Shown one piece after another: positions 18,477-27,621 of a stretch of DNA of 37,290 nucleotides (its first letter is position 1; each line of letters opens with the position of its first letter). The translations under genes were made by a program, and so were the position numbers. Origin of the DNA: Pseudochrobactrum sp. sp1633 (GTDB lineage Bacteria > Pseudomonadota > Alphaproteobacteria > Rhizobiales > Rhizobiaceae); contig NZ_JARRAE010000021.1 in the NCBI RefSeq assembly GCF_030376605.1, forward strand, positions 1-37,290, given 5' to 3'. The notes beneath the pieces were generated by a model that ran no database searches, was not told the origin of the DNA, and saw only the letters and a program-made list of their open reading frames with translations.

Positions 18477-19016
18477 ATGGATGGACCTCGAGATCGAAAC
18501 ATTTTCGGGGCGTTCGCACTCATGATCAGCGACGACATCGTTCGCGCTAGTTCATCGCGGGCGCCGGAAGCTGGACCCGCCGCCTCAGCGCTGGCGTTGC
18601 TCGCGCACAAGCCCGGGCTCTCGATCCGTATGCTTGCGATCGGGGTGGGCCTTTCACATGCTGGAACTGTTCGCCTGGTGGATAGATTGGTAAGCGAGGG
18701 ATTGATCGAGCGTAGGGAGCATTCGACAGACGGGCGCGCGCGATCCCTCTATCTTACTCCAACTGGCAAGGTCGCGAGCGACGAGGTCCTGGCCTCGCGC
18801 GATCAAGTGATTGCCGAAGGGCTATCGATCCTTAATCCAGACGAACTGAAAACCTTATCGGACATCGCTGAACGCGTTCTCCGAAATCGCTTGGAAAACC
18901 TCGAGCAGTCATACCGCATCTGCCGCTTGTGCTGCTACGAGGGCTGCACGAACTGCCCCGTCGATGCCGAATTGCATGAGCGAGGTGTGGACCGCGAGAA
19001 GAACGACGACGCGTAG
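18477..19016 (+). CDS. MarR-family regulator 2 with C-terminal cysteine cluster
   Basis: This 179-residue protein starts at MDGPRDRNIFGAF. The frame extends upstream to a TTG at 18441, but that would overlap operator O5. The winged HTH LSIRMLAIGVGLSHAGTVRLVDRL parallels marR1 almost residue for residue, and the wing is STDGRARSLYLT. The C-terminus has a dense cysteine cluster (CRLCCYEGCTNCPVDAELHERG; five cysteines in 14 residues), suited to zinc, an Fe-S centre or thiol redox sensing. marR1 has only the first two of these. It probably autoregulates through O5. Which member senses what cannot be read from sequence. Confidence 0.87.
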   Translation: MDGPRDRNIFGAFALMISDDIVRASSSRAPEAGPAASALALLAHKPGLSIRMLAIGVGLSHAGTVRLVDRLVSEGLIERREHSTDGRARSLYLTPTGKVASDEVLASRDQVIAEGLSILNPDELKTLSDIAERVLRNRLENLEQSYRICRLCCYEGCTNCPVDAELHERGVDREKNDDA

Positions 19017-19412
19017 GAGACTCGCAATTGCGGCAGCTCAACGCTGCTCAGATGGCGGGGCTTCATAATGTCAGCGAGCCTACCATCAGCCGCATTCTTT
19101 TGGCTACGCGTCAAGCCGGCCGATCGGGCATGGCGGTCTCATTCTAATATGTCGGTGATCGCCCCACTTTTAGCCGCTCAATTGATCGGAACGCGGTTTC
19201 GGAAGCGGCCGTTCAAACCACTCGCTGCATTCCCATTTCTCTATGTCCGATAGGTAGTTTCGGGGAAAAGCAGTCGGGAACAGGTTTCGGGAACGCATGC
19301 TCCGGCAGGAGCGCAGCGCGCGTCCCAAACGCGTTTTCCCGGTAGAGCTTCCCAATCGGCAAAGTGCGGGCCACCTCAGACTGCGAACGCGAAAAACCGC
19401 CTGGCTGGTCAC
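19017..19412. other. Interval with a recombinase-like remnant
   Basis: No intact gene is supported here. At 19022-19145 a plus-strand frame encodes about 40 residues (LRQLNAAQMAGLHNVSEPTISRIL) that read like the C-terminal HTH of a serine recombinase, without start or catalytic domain. The rest, up to the end of the convergent dehydrogenase gene, shows short frames on both strands that look non-coding. Confidence 0.4.
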
Positions 19413-20438
19413 TCAAGGCAGGGTAACGACGATTTTCGCTGCGGATACACCCGCCTTCAGGGCTTCCAAGGCAGCCTGGAGCATTTCAAGGCCCTGGCCC
19501 ACGATCTTCGCCGGAGGGGCGGGGACGAACGTGCGCGCCGCGAGAGCCTGCGGCAGGAATTCGCGGTAGATCATTGGACCAACCTCGTCATCCTTGAGGC
19601 TCGTCCCGGAGATGTGCGTCGCCTCGACTCCAAATGAACGCTCGTCGGGCGGGGCCAGCGTCGCTGCCACCCGGCGCGAGCCCTCGCATCTCGCAACTAC
19701 GGCAAAACAGTCTTTCATGTGACCGGTCGCGTGAAGCGTTCCAGCGAGACTGCGCCCGCGCATTGCCTCAATCACGTCTTCCACGATGGCTGGACTCGAG
19801 TGGTCAAGAACCTCGCTTGCACCCAGCTCCTTCAACAGGCCGACGTTGCGCGCCGAAGCGGTGGCGACGCACCTGTAGCCCGACGCCACCGCGAGCTGGA
19901 TGGCGTTGCAGCCAACGCTCGACGATCCACCCCAGACCAGAACGACCTCTGGACGCGCGGTCGGCGAGTGTAACGGTGGCGCGAGAGCCAACTGTGTCCG
20001 TCCGTAGAGCCCGCTTGCGGCGGTGCCAAGGCCAAGCGGGAGGACTGCCGCATCAGCGAAGGCAATGTTGTTGGGGATCGGCGCCGCCATGTGGTCCAGC
20101 ACGATCGTGTGGTGCTGGAACGCACCCTGCGCAGGTTGATTTACGGTTGTCCCGACCGCCTGTCCGATGACTCGATCGCCGACCTTGAACCGCTCGACCG
20201 CGCCACCGACCGCCGCGACCTCACCGGAGACGTCGCTGCCGAGAATCGCGGGATAGTCGAGCCATGGCAAAAGCGCGACGTCCTGCAGAATCCAGTCGAG
20301 TGGGTTGATCGCGATGGCCGCGTTGCGGATCAATATCTCGTTCGCCGCCAGATGCGGCAGAGCGGTGACACCGATCCTCAGTGGCTGCCCCGGCGCTTTC
20401 TGCCAGGCGGCCTGATTAGTCACGGTTTCGGTCATCAT
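19413..20438 (-). CDS. Zinc-independent medium-chain alcohol dehydrogenase/quinone oxidoreductase 1
   Basis: This ~341-residue MDR-superfamily protein has an N-terminal GroES-like domain (PHLAANEILIRNAAIAINPLDWILQD, GSDVSGEVAAVGGAVERFKVGDRVIG). It is followed by a Rossmann domain with the nucleotide loop VVLVWGGSSSVGCNAIQLA. The cysteine and histidine zinc ligands of classical alcohol dehydrogenases are not evident, so a quinone or enal reductase is more likely. The start at 20438 overlaps the msrA stop (TGATG) behind AGAAAGAG. It is the last gene of the OsmC-fusion/msrA operon, which suggests a role in detoxifying reactive carbonyls or quinones. Confidence 0.82.
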   Translation of the reverse strand: MMTETVTNQAAWQKAPGQPLRIGVTALPHLAANEILIRNAAIAINPLDWILQDVALLPWLDYPAILGSDVSGEVAAVGGAVERFKVGDRVIGQAVGTTVNQPAQGAFQHHTIVLDHMAAPIPNNIAFADAAVLPLGLGTAASGLYGRTQLALAPPLHSPTARPEVVLVWGGSSSVGCNAIQLAVASGYRCVATASARNVGLLKELGASEVLDHSSPAIVEDVIEAMRGRSLAGTLHATGHMKDCFAVVARCEGSRRVAATLAPPDERSFGVEATHISGTSLKDDEVGPMIYREFLPQALAARTFVPAPPAKIVGQGLEMLQAALEALKAGVSAAKIVVTLP

Positions 20439-21001
20439 CAACTCTTTCTGTCAAGTATTACAGCTGGGCGTTCGTCTGAGCGGTCCAACCGCCAGGTCGG
20501 GCGCACGAAGTGGCAGCTATAGCCCCCAGGATAGCGCACCAGGTATTCTTGGTGCTCTGGCTCCGCCTCCCAAAAGGGTTCTTCTGGGTTGATCTCCGAC
20601 ACGACCGGGCCTGGCCAGCTTCCTGATGCCTCGATTTCCGCGATGGTTGTGAGGGCGACTTCCTTCTGCACTTCGGTGGTGTAGAAAATCGCCGATCGAT
20701 AGCTCGGACCGACATCGCTGCCTTGTTGCTCGTAGGTCGTGGGGTCATGTATCTGGAAGAAGAGTTCCAAGAGCGAGCGATAGGCGAGAACGGAAGGGTC
20801 GAAGGTCACTTCCACTGCTTCCGCATGGCCGTAATGTCTCGCGTAGGTCGGATCAGGCATTTCTCCGCCTGTGTAACCGACACGCGTCGAAATGACTCCC
20901 CTGGCTCGGCGCAGCAAATCCTCCATGCCCCAGAAGCAGCCGCCTGCGAGAATTGCTCGCTCTGTCGCGGCCGCCCTATTGCCGGTAGGCGATTGGCTCA
21001 C
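20438..21001 (-). CDS. msrA: Peptide methionine sulfoxide reductase A, copy 1
   Basis: This 187-residue MsrA has catalytic Cys22 in [10 protein letters not shown] and family motifs [34 protein letters not shown] and [20 protein letters not shown] chose the GTG at 21001 because GGAGGAGG lies 9-16 bases upstream. A longer frame to 21127 overlaps the hydrolase gene extensively. MsrA repairs methionine-S-sulfoxide. It sits between the OsmC-fusion and dehydrogenase genes in one operon. A second msrA lies at 23963-24502, and the two are clearly diverged. Confidence 0.93.
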   Translation of the reverse strand: MSQSPTGNRAAATERAILAGGCFWGMEDLLRRARGVISTRVGYTGGEMPDPTYARHYGHAEAVEVTFDPSVLAYRSLLELFFQIHDPTTYEQQGSDVGPSYRSAIFYTTEVQKEVALTTIAEIEASGSWPGPVVSEINPEEPFWEAEPEHQEYLVRYPGGYSCHFVRPTWRLDRSDERPAVILDRKS

Positions 21002-21033
21002 AGTCCGTTCGCCCTCCTCCGTGTGCGCCACGG

Positions 21034-22266
21034 TCAAGCCAGCCTCGCGGGATCCGCAGCCTGACTGGCGCTCAAGAGCTCGGTCTGCACGTCCGAACCC
21101 CGGATGAGACTCAGATCGACGGGACACCGATCAGCGATCGCGAGGATCCGAGCGCGCTGATCATCACTCAGCGGCCCATCGAGGACAATGGTGCGGGTGA
21201 ACCGGTCGGGTGGCATCATGTCCGGCACCTTCTCGTGCTGCACGGTCGTGCTCGCCCGTTCGAGCGGAAAGCCCTTGCGGTTCGCATAGAGACGCATCGT
21301 CATCACCGTGCAGGCTGCGAGGCCGGCAGATACGAGTTCGTAGGGAGATAGTCCGGTCCCGAGGCCACCGACCGATGCTGGCTCGTCGGCGAACAGAGTG
21401 TGCTCGCCGCTGCGGACCTTGAGCTGGAACGTCCCTGCAAGAGTTTCGGTGGAGACGACGCCCTCCGCAACCTCGACCTGCGGAAGATCCGCGCTGAGTG
21501 GTGGGAGAAAGCGGCTCGCCCAAACCGCCACCATGGCCGCGGCGTAGTTCGCGTCCGCGACGTCGGTGAGAAGGTGATCCGCGTTGTCGAGCGAGATGAA
21601 GCTTTTAGGGTGCCTGGACGCGACGAAGATGCGCGACGCGTGGTCGATGCCGACCACCTGATCCAGCGGAGAGTGCATGACCAGCACCGGCCGTCGCAGG
21701 GAGGCAATGGCCTTCTCGACGTCGATCCCCTCAACCGCCTCAAGGAACCCTCGGCGAATGAGGAAGGGCCTACCGGCAATCTCCACCGAGGCCTCGCCCT
21801 CGCTCGCGATGGTGTCCAGATCATTCGGTCCGAAGAGGCGCAAGATATGCTGAAGGTCGGCCGGCGCACCAATCGTCGCTACCGCCGCAATATCAGGCAT
21901 GTCGGCGGCGGCTACGATCGCAGCGGTGCCACCCAGGCTGTGCCCGACGAGGAGGGACGGTGACATGCCCGCCGCCGCCATCGCATTTGCGGCGGCCCGA
22001 AGGTCCTCGACGTCCGACGCGAAGTTCACAGGTTCTCCCGTCCCACCGCCGATCCCGGTCCCGGCGAAATCGAACCTCAAGACCCCGATGCCCGCACGCG
22101 ACAGCGCGCGCGAGATGTAAACGGCGGCGCGACTATCTTTCCCGCAGGTGAAGCAGTGGGCGAAGATCGCCCAGCCCCGCGGCGTCCCTTCCGGCGGTTC
22201 GAGGTGCCCGGAAAGCTGAGAGCCAGCCCCAATAGCAAACGTGAATGTTTTTTCTGCCATGTCCAT
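21034..22266 (-). CDS. Bifunctional alpha/beta hydrolase-OsmC fusion protein
   Basis: This 410-residue two-domain protein combines two activities. Residues ~1-255 are an alpha/beta hydrolase with nucleophile elbow GHSLGG, a candidate acid in HSPLDQVVG and histidine in NADHLL. Residues ~270-400 are an OsmC/Ohr domain with the redox cysteine pair in [13 protein letters not shown] and [11 protein letters not shown]. OsmC-type proteins reduce organic or fatty-acid hydroperoxides with two cysteines. The fused hydrolase may release or bind the lipid substrate. The start at 22266 follows GGAGG by four bases. It is divergent from a LysR gene, with operators O3 and O4 between them, and leads the operon with msrA and a dehydrogenase. 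Confidence 0.88.
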   Translation of the reverse strand: MDMAEKTFTFAIGAGSQLSGHLEPPEGTPRGWAIFAHCFTCGKDSRAAVYISRALSRAGIGVLRFDFAGTGIGGGTGEPVNFASDVEDLRAAANAMAAAGMSPSLLVGHSLGGTAAIVAAADMPDIAAVATIGAPADLQHILRLFGPNDLDTIASEGEASVEIAGRPFLIRRGFLEAVEGIDVEKAIASLRRPVLVMHSPLDQVVGIDHASRIFVASRHPKSFISLDNADHLLTDVADANYAAAMVAVWASRFLPPLSADLPQVEVAEGVVSTETLAGTFQLKVRSGEHTLFADEPASVGGLGTGLSPYELVSAGLAACTVMTMRLYANRKGFPLERASTTVQHEKVPDMMPPDRFTRTIVLDGPLSDDQRARILAIADRCPVDLSLIRGSDVQTELLSASQAADPARLA

Positions 22267-22368
22267 CGAACCTCCAGCAATTGGCTTGGCCGTTCCGCTC
22301 CCAGAACCTTCGACGGAACTGAGCGGAGCGCGCCGCCAAACGAATAATCGTCATCTCAGGGTATCATT

Positions 22369-22387
22369 TATATGCCTCGCGCATATA
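22369..22387. promoter_or_regulatory. MarR operator O3
   Basis: TATATGC-CTCGC-GCATATA has perfect 7-bp arms. It lies between the divergent OsmC-fusion and lysR genes. On the minus strand it overlaps TATAAATGATAC, a possible -10 region for the OsmC operon. Confidence 0.85.
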
Positions 22388-22408
22388 GACAAGCCCCTAG
22401 ATCGTGAT

Positions 22409-22425
22409 TATATGCGCCAAGCATA
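22409..22425. promoter_or_regulatory. MarR operator O4
   Basis: TATATGC-GCCAA-GCATA is centred 40 bases from O3, about four helical turns, so dimers bound at both sites would lie on the same DNA face. It is nearer the lysR gene. Confidence 0.75.
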
Positions 22426-22495
22426 CTTCTGCGGCCTGCTCTCCGAAGGCGGTCTCACGGAAGAGGCATCAGTCAGGCGCATGGGCCAAAGGACT

Positions 22496-23371
22496 ATGGA
22501 ACTCAATCAAGTCAGCTATTTCATCAACTTGGCCGAGACGCTGAATTTCACAGCGGCCGCTCGCTTGAGCGGTGTGTCACAGCCAAGTCTGACCCGCGCG
22601 ATCCGCCGCTTGGAAGATGAGCTTGGCGGGCCGCTGATCTATCGCGACGGGAAGAACAGCCGCCTGACTGGCCTTGGCCATGACGTCGAGGCAGAATTCC
22701 GGCGCATGGTGGTCGCGATGAAGAGCGTTCGCAATCACTCGGAGCACTGGGCGATGGGGGGGCACCGCGTGCTGGATGTCGCCGTCGCGCCCACCGTCGG
22801 ACCAAAGGAATTTACGGCATTCTTCGAGAGCGCATTGGCGGAGATGCCATCCATCGAAATCAAGCTGCACTCGCTCCAGTCGAACGAGGACACATCGGAG
22901 GTGCTTTCAGGAAAATACCACGCGTGCATCATGCCGCGTGAAACAAGACCGGAACGCAAGCTGGATGTGCATCCTCTATTTCGGGAGCGCTTCGTGCTCG
23001 GCTGTTCTGCAAACCATCCCTTGGCTGCCAACGAGATCGTGCGCGGCGAAGACCTGCTCGAGTTTCCTTTCGTCGATCGCCTGAAATGCGAGTTTCGCGA
23101 TCGGATCCTCGATCACTTCGCGCGACGGGACTTGCTCATGCGACCTCGCTTTCGATCAGATCGCGAGGACTGGGTGCAACGGGTCGTCGCTGACGGCCAC
23201 GCCATATGCATTCTTCCGGAACGATCGCCGACCGTGCAAGGCCTCGTCACTCGGCCGATCGACGGATTTGTCTTGGAGCGCGAAGTCGTGATCGCGACAG
23301 TATCCGGCTCCACGGCAACGGTCGAGATACGGAACATCGCGCAGCTGGCAGCCCGGTATGAGTGGAACTGA
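22496..23371 (+). CDS. LysR-family regulator
   Basis: This 291-residue protein starts at MELNQVSYFINLAETLNF behind AAAGGAC. In-frame codons upstream would overlap operator O4. The N-terminal HTH is standard (TAAARLSGVSQPSLTRAIRRLEDELGGPLIYR), followed by a substrate-binding-like effector domain (VLDVAVAPTVGPKEFTAFFE, LGCSANHPLA, VVADGHAICILPE). A few cysteines (HACIMPR, VLGCSAN, RLKCEF) could sense oxidants, but no OxyR-type pair is evident. It is divergent from the OsmC-fusion operon and may control it together with the MarR proteins. It is complete, unlike the lysR stub at 14.7-15.0 kb. Confidence 0.88.
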   Translation: MELNQVSYFINLAETLNFTAAARLSGVSQPSLTRAIRRLEDELGGPLIYRDGKNSRLTGLGHDVEAEFRRMVVAMKSVRNHSEHWAMGGHRVLDVAVAPTVGPKEFTAFFESALAEMPSIEIKLHSLQSNEDTSEVLSGKYHACIMPRETRPERKLDVHPLFRERFVLGCSANHPLAANEIVRGEDLLEFPFVDRLKCEFRDRILDHFARRDLLMRPRFRSDREDWVQRVVADGHAICILPERSPTVQGLVTRPIDGFVLEREVVIATVSGSTATVEIRNIAQLAARYEWN

Positions 23372-23395
23372 ATCACGACGTGAAGAGCTTCGGCG

Positions 23396-23450
23396 CTATG
23401 GAAACTATACGCGCAGCGTATTGGATAAATCTGGGGCGCACTGCTATAGT
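23396..23450 (+). promoter_or_regulatory. Shared promoter box A, upstream of msrB
   Basis: CTATGGAAACTAT is followed after ten bases by TATTGG (23419-23424). The -35-like TTGGAT (23421-23426) and -10 TATAGT (23445-23450) are 18 bases apart. Three other copies occur at 32413-32467 (minus strand), 32692-32747 and 36812-36866. The invariant AAACTAT-N10-YATTGG core upstream of and overlapping the -35 looks like a transcription-activator site. Confidence 0.8.
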
Positions 23451-23517
23451 CGGCGCAATGACTGCAAAGATAAATGACAGTGTGTCGAGCTCTCTAGATT
23501 AATTATTGGAGACTATC

Positions 23518-23961
23518 ATGAAGTTTGAGAAGTCACAGGCAGCAGTTGACCGCCTGACCCCCGAACAACGCCGGATTACCCAGGAGTCGGGCACCGAAAG
23601 GCCCTTCACGGGCGAGTATAACGACAACAAGGAGCCGGGCATCTACGTCGACATTGTGTCGGGAGAGCCACTGTTCGCTTCGACGGACAAATTCGATTCG
23701 GGTTCTGGCTGGCCGAGCTTCACCAAACCGATCGTGCTAGCAAACGTGAACGAGGTTAGGGACAGCGCGCACGGCATGGTCCGGACGGAGGTCAGGTCGG
23801 TGCACGCCGACAGCCATCTCGGCCACGTGTTTCCCGACGGTCCTCCCGACCGCGGCGGTCTGCGCTACTGCATCAACTCAGCGTCCCTTCGCTTCATTCC
23901 TCGCGATGAGATGGAGGCCGAGGGATACGGCGAATATCTCAACCAGGTAGAGGAGGCCTAA
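23518..23961 (+). CDS. msrB: Peptide methionine sulfoxide reductase B
   Basis: This 147-residue MsrB starts at [17 protein letters not shown] behind TTGGAG. The core is typical: [62 protein letters not shown], with the catalytic cysteine in RYCINSA. The two CxxC zinc-binding pairs seen in many MsrBs are absent ([13 protein letters not shown]), so this is a zinc-free type. It repairs methionine-R-sulfoxide. It is followed one base later by msrA copy 2, making a complete repair pair under promoter box A. Confidence 0.95.
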   Translation: MKFEKSQAAVDRLTPEQRRITQESGTERPFTGEYNDNKEPGIYVDIVSGEPLFASTDKFDSGSGWPSFTKPIVLANVNEVRDSAHGMVRTEVRSVHADSHLGHVFPDGPPDRGGLRYCINSASLRFIPRDEMEAEGYGEYLNQVEEA

Positions 23962-23962
23962 C

Positions 23963-24502
23963 ATGCACCAGCGCGCAATTCTCGCAGGCGGATGTTTCTG
24001 GGGCATGCAGGATCTGATCCGCAAGCGACCCGGCATCGTCTCTACCCGTGTCGGCTACACCGGCGGGGATGTTCCGGACGCCACTTATCGCAATCACGGC
24101 ACGCATGCCGAGGGGATTGAGATCGTCTTCGACCCGGCAGTGACGAGCTACCGGAACATCCTGGAGTATTTTTTCCAGATCCACGATCCTACGACGAAGG
24201 ACCGCCAGGGCAATGATCGTGGGCTCTCCTACCGGTCGGGTATCTATTACGTCGACGAGGAGCAGAAGCGCGTCGCAGAGGACACGATCGCCGACGTGGA
24301 TGCCTCCGGGCTGTGGGATGGCAAGGTCGTCACCGAGGTCGAGCCGGTCGGCGATTTCTGGGAGGCCGAACCGGAACATCAAGACTATCTGGAGAAGCGG
24401 CCCGGCGGCTATACCTGTCACTTCCCCCGTCCCGGCTGGGTGCTTCCACAGCGCCAAAAGGCTGGCGATGTGCAGCCTGCGGCCGACACCGCAGCGGAAT
24501 AG
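23963..24502 (+). CDS. msrA: Peptide methionine sulfoxide reductase A, copy 2
   Basis: This 179-residue MsrA has catalytic Cys11 ([11 protein letters not shown]), [34 protein letters not shown] and [22 protein letters not shown]. Its start nearly abuts the msrB stop. It is a compact form without an N-terminal extension. It differs clearly from copy 1 at 20438-21001, so the two are independent family members and not a recent duplication. Confidence 0.95.
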   Translation: MHQRAILAGGCFWGMQDLIRKRPGIVSTRVGYTGGDVPDATYRNHGTHAEGIEIVFDPAVTSYRNILEYFFQIHDPTTKDRQGNDRGLSYRSGIYYVDEEQKRVAEDTIADVDASGLWDGKVVTEVEPVGDFWEAEPEHQDYLEKRPGGYTCHFPRPGWVLPQRQKAGDVQPAADTAAE

Positions 24503-24641
24503 TCTTCACTGACGTTGCCGCTGCGCCGCTCGGGTTCGCACTCTTCTTGACCGTGTCGTCAAACGACGCGGTCATCGGACCCCGCATTGATGAGGTGGTC
24601 ATTTGAGTCAGCCGCCGTCGTAGCAACAGGATCGCAGAATT

Positions 24642-25346
24642 ATGCCAGACCTCTCATCATTTCCGGTCACGCAGCGCTGGCCGGCCTCTCATACCGACCG
24701 CCTGCAATTGTACGCCGCGCCAACGCCCAATGGCGTCAAAGCCTCGATCATGCTGGAGGAGACTGGCCTAGCGTACGAGCCCCACCTGATCGACATCTCG
24801 AACAACGAGTCGAAGGACCCAGCGTTCGTCTCGTTAAACCCGAACGGCCGCATACCGGCGATCATCGATCCGGCGGGCCCGGACGGCAACCCCATTGCCG
24901 TTTGGGAATCCGGTGCGATCCTTATCTACCTGGCCGACAAGACGGGCCAGTTCATTCCGAGTTCACCCGCCCAACGTTACGAAACCTTGGCCTGGGTATT
25001 CTTCCAGGTGTCGGCCATCGGGCCGATCTTCGGTCAGCTTGGCTTTTTCCTGCGGTGGGGCGGTAAGGACTATGAGGACAAACGGCCTCGGCAGCGCTTT
25101 GTCGATGAATCCAAGCGTCTCCTCGGCATCCTGGATCGCCAACTGGAAGGCCGTGATTGGCTCGTCGACGACTATTCGATTGCGGACATCGCGACGCTCG
25201 GCTGGGTGAATGCGCTGGTTGAACTCTACGCTGCTGGCGACATCCTTAGCCTCAGCGACTATTCGAACATCCAGAAATGGCTCGGCCGTGGCTTGGCTCG
25301 ACCGGCAGTGCAGCGTGGCCTGCAAATCCCTGCGAGGTCGGCATGA
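24642..25346 (+). CDS. Glutathione S-transferase, Nu/YghU-like
   Basis: This 234-residue GST has an N-terminal thioredoxin-fold domain with the Nu-class signature LYAAPTPNGVKASIMLEE, LNPNGRIPAII and the glutathione-binding ESGAILIYLADKTG. A helical domain follows (WVFFQVSAIGPIFGQLGFF, YSIADIATLGWVN). YghU and YfcG relatives have disulfide-bond oxidoreductase or peroxidase activity with glutathione. It lies 139 bases after msrA, and its stop overlaps the CorA-like gene as ATGA. Confidence 0.9.
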   Translation: MPDLSSFPVTQRWPASHTDRLQLYAAPTPNGVKASIMLEETGLAYEPHLIDISNNESKDPAFVSLNPNGRIPAIIDPAGPDGNPIAVWESGAILIYLADKTGQFIPSSPAQRYETLAWVFFQVSAIGPIFGQLGFFLRWGGKDYEDKRPRQRFVDESKRLLGILDRQLEGRDWLVDDYSIADIATLGWVNALVELYAAGDILSLSDYSNIQKWLGRGLARPAVQRGLQIPARSA

Positions 25347-26311
25347 GCGTCATCGCCGCCTACTATTACAACGAAGGCAAGCGAATCCGGGAAATCGCGA
25401 TCGACGAGCGCGTCCAACTCGACAAGGGTCGCTCGGGTTTCTGCTGGATCGCTCTTCTGGATCCCACCGCCGACGAACTTCACGCGCTTCAGGCGACGTA
25501 TCACCTCCATCCGTTGGCAATCGATAACGCGATGCACCCGCTGTGCCCGCCCAGGCTCGACGTCTACAACGGCGAGCTATACATCGTCGCGCAGACCGCC
25601 GAACTGGTCGGCGACCGGATCAGCTACGGCAAGATGGCGATCTTCACCGGTCACAATCACCTCATCACCGTGCGGCACGGCAACGCCGGAGCGCTGGGCA
25701 AACTTCGGGCGCAACTCGAGGCATCGCCGACGCAGTTCGGCAAGGGTGTCGACTATGTGCTGCATGCGATCCTGCACCGCGTGGTCGACCAGTATCTGCC
25801 CATCTTCGAAATGATCGAGGACGACGTCCTGGCCATGGAACGACGGTCGCTGCACGACTTCCTCGGGCCAGAAGAGGTGGCGCGAATCTTCGAACTAAGG
25901 TCCGAACTCACGCGGTTCCAGCGCACGCTCGGGGCTATGGCCGAGCTGGTGCAAAAGCTCGTTCGCGGCCACTTTCCCTGCATCAGCGCCGAAATGACAC
26001 CATATTTCCACGACGTCGCGGACCATGTCCACCGCGTGCAGTCCATGGTCGACGGCCTCCTGCTTGTCCTGTCCACGGTCTTTGAGGCCAGCAGCCTTCT
26101 GGAAGCGCAAAGGATCGGGGTGGTCACCCGCCAGCTCGCTGCCTGGGCGGCGATACTCGCAGTCCCGACGGCGATCGCCGGAATATACGGCATGAACTTC
26201 AAGAACATGCCGGAACTGAACACGACCTATGGCTACTTCGTCGTACTCGGGGTGATGGCGATATCCTGCCTCATCCTGTTCGTGCGCTTCAAGAAGTCCA
26301 AGTGGCTATGA
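25343..26311 (+). CDS. CorA-family divalent cation transporter
   Basis: This 322-residue protein has a soluble N-terminal domain of the CorA/ZntB type (PPRLDVYNGELYIVAQTAEL, FTGHNHLITVRHG). A long helix leads to two C-terminal membrane segments joined by the GMN motif (AIAGIYGMNFKNMPEL). The family carries Mg2+ or, in some branches, Zn2+ and Co2+. It overlaps the GST gene by four bases. In this context it may support metal homeostasis during oxidative stress. Substrate is unknown. Confidence 0.88.
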   Translation: MSVIAAYYYNEGKRIREIAIDERVQLDKGRSGFCWIALLDPTADELHALQATYHLHPLAIDNAMHPLCPPRLDVYNGELYIVAQTAELVGDRISYGKMAIFTGHNHLITVRHGNAGALGKLRAQLEASPTQFGKGVDYVLHAILHRVVDQYLPIFEMIEDDVLAMERRSLHDFLGPEEVARIFELRSELTRFQRTLGAMAELVQKLVRGHFPCISAEMTPYFHDVADHVHRVQSMVDGLLLVLSTVFEASSLLEAQRIGVVTRQLAAWAAILAVPTAIAGIYGMNFKNMPELNTTYGYFVVLGVMAISCLILFVRFKKSKWL

Positions 26312-26405
26312 ACTCCGCACTCCGCGCTCTTCTCCGTCATCTGATGGACCAAAGCACGACTTGTGCGGAAGCGCGTCCAATCCAACTCGATATGAAAGTG
26401 CGCGC

Positions 26406-26978
26406 ATGACATCCGAAGTGACCGACGTTCTAGAAGCAGTCCAGTCGTTCATCGCCAAGGGCTATGACCGCGAATACCGCGTCAAGGACGGCAATCTCGT
26501 TGATCTCGAACTTGGATCGATCCTCGACGCGTGCACCATTCGCGTCGATGCGGCATTACGCCTCGAGAGCGGGGATGACGGCGAAGACGCCTCCAACATC
26601 TACGCAATCACCGATCCAGCGACCGCGCATAAGGGCTTGTTGATCGACGCCTTCGACGTGTTTCACGAAATCTGCCCCCGCGACTTGTCCGAGCGCCTTG
26701 TGGCGCATCGGGAAACAGCACCGGCAGGTGACCAGGACGCGCCGAGCAAGCACGGACTACGGAAAGTCTACAAGAGCGAGTTTCACAGCGATCCCGAGCG
26801 TTACGTTCTGCGCGAGGGCTTTCCAGACTTCCCGCCATGCCCTTTCGGCCAATCCTTCAGCATCCTCGGCTTCGATACCGCCGAGCAGGAATATGTCTGG
26901 CTCGTCACGAGCATCATTCGAGATCCTCGGCTGATCAGGGTTCCATACCAGGGCGAAGACGTCATCAGCGACGAATAG
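26406..26978 (+). CDS. Conserved protein of unknown function
   Basis: This 190-residue protein starts at MTSEVTDVLEAVQSFIAKGY. The first ~90 residues (FIAKGYDREYRVKDGNLVD, DDGEDASNIYAITDPATAHKGLLIDAFD) resemble small proteins often labelled phosphoribosylpyrophosphate synthetase in databases. There is no sign of the real Prs fold, so I do not adopt that name. The C-terminal half (KSEFHSDPERYVLREGFPDFPPCPFGQSFSILGFD) is not recognised. It lies in the plus-strand msrB-to-ridA run. Confidence 0.6.
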   Translation: MTSEVTDVLEAVQSFIAKGYDREYRVKDGNLVDLELGSILDACTIRVDAALRLESGDDGEDASNIYAITDPATAHKGLLIDAFDVFHEICPRDLSERLVAHRETAPAGDQDAPSKHGLRKVYKSEFHSDPERYVLREGFPDFPPCPFGQSFSILGFDTAEQEYVWLVTSIIRDPRLIRVPYQGEDVISDE

Positions 26979-27065
26979 CGGTGTCGCTTAGCCGGAAAGG
27001 CTGGCCTTCCTGGCCCACACATCTGCAGGCTGAACTTTAAGAACATCGAAAATTAGGAGGTGATT

Positions 27066-27515
27066 ATGGACTGGAACAAGGACCACATACGAGAAACTAT
27101 GCTCTTGCTGGAGACAGCAGCGTTGCACAGCGCTCGCGAAAACTACCTGGACTATGTCTCTACCGCTCGGCTCGATCGGAGCGAACCGATCGAAAACGAC
27201 GAACTAGCTCAGGCCGAGGTCGCGAGCGACTTCGCTGAAGCGCTCGATGACACGCTCCATGACTACGCCAATAAACTCGAAAAGCTCAGGACGATCGATT
27301 TCGGCCCCAAGTTGGCCGTCAACGAAGGCGCTGTCGTCAAGCTGTCCGGCCGCCACTTTGTGATCGCGGTGTCAACGAGCAAGTTTACCTGTCAGGGGCG
27401 TGAGCTCATGGGCATTTCCACGATGGCGCCGATCTTCGAAGCGATCGAGGGTGCCCGAGCCGGGGAGACCGTGCAGTTCAACGGCCGGGACCTCACCGTA
27501 GAAGACGTGGAATAA
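27066..27515 (+). CDS. GreA/GreB C-terminal-domain protein
   Basis: This 149-residue protein starts at the ATG at 27066 after AGGAGG. The N-terminal part is helical and acidic (ALHSARENYLDYVSTARLDRSEPIENDELAQAEVASDFAE). The C-terminal ~65 residues (KLAVNEGAVVKLSGRHFVIAVSTSKFTCQGRELMGISTMAPIFEAIEGARAGETVQFNGRD) follow the FKBP-like domain of GreA and Rnk. The long coiled-coil finger of GreA is not obvious. It could bind RNA polymerase near the secondary channel and alter stress transcription, as Gre/Rnk relatives do. Confidence 0.75.
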   Translation: MDWNKDHIRETMLLLETAALHSARENYLDYVSTARLDRSEPIENDELAQAEVASDFAEALDDTLHDYANKLEKLRTIDFGPKLAVNEGAVVKLSGRHFVIAVSTSKFTCQGRELMGISTMAPIFEAIEGARAGETVQFNGRDLTVEDVE

Positions 27516-27535
27516 AGCCCTCCACCGCAGCCGGC

Positions 27536-27576
27536 GCGCTAGTGCCGAACGCCCTGCATCTCTTTCTGCATGCATA
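27536..27576. repeat. Diverged 41-bp repeat, copy 1 (gene-tail remnant)
   Basis: It aligns without gaps to 28051-28091 over 41 bases with about three quarters identity, including GCGCTA, ACGCCCTGC and CATGCATA. On the minus strand it reads VCMQKEMQGVRH then stop, parallel to ICMEKRAQGVRD at the end of the MFS gene. It looks like the tail of a lost gene stranded between the Gre-like and ridA genes. Confidence 0.5.
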
Positions 27577-27621
27577 CGGTCACTTGCAGCCGCGTTGACC
27601 TGGCTCATCAAAGGCAAACTC

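Noticed and set aside
19170..19416. Short minus-strand frames downstream of dehydrogenase 1
   Set aside because: Arginine- and proline-rich, overlapping frames without ribosome sites or homology; they look like non-coding DNA.
23406..23421. ATACGC-GCA-GCGTAT dyad in promoter box A as a seventh MarR operator
   Set aside because: The arms do not align with TATGC-N5-GCATA when centred, so it is probably a separate feature or chance within the box.
26406..26978. Naming the protein phosphoribosylpyrophosphate synthetase
   Set aside because: No PRPP-binding motif or Prs fold is visible; the label is likely an inherited database name.
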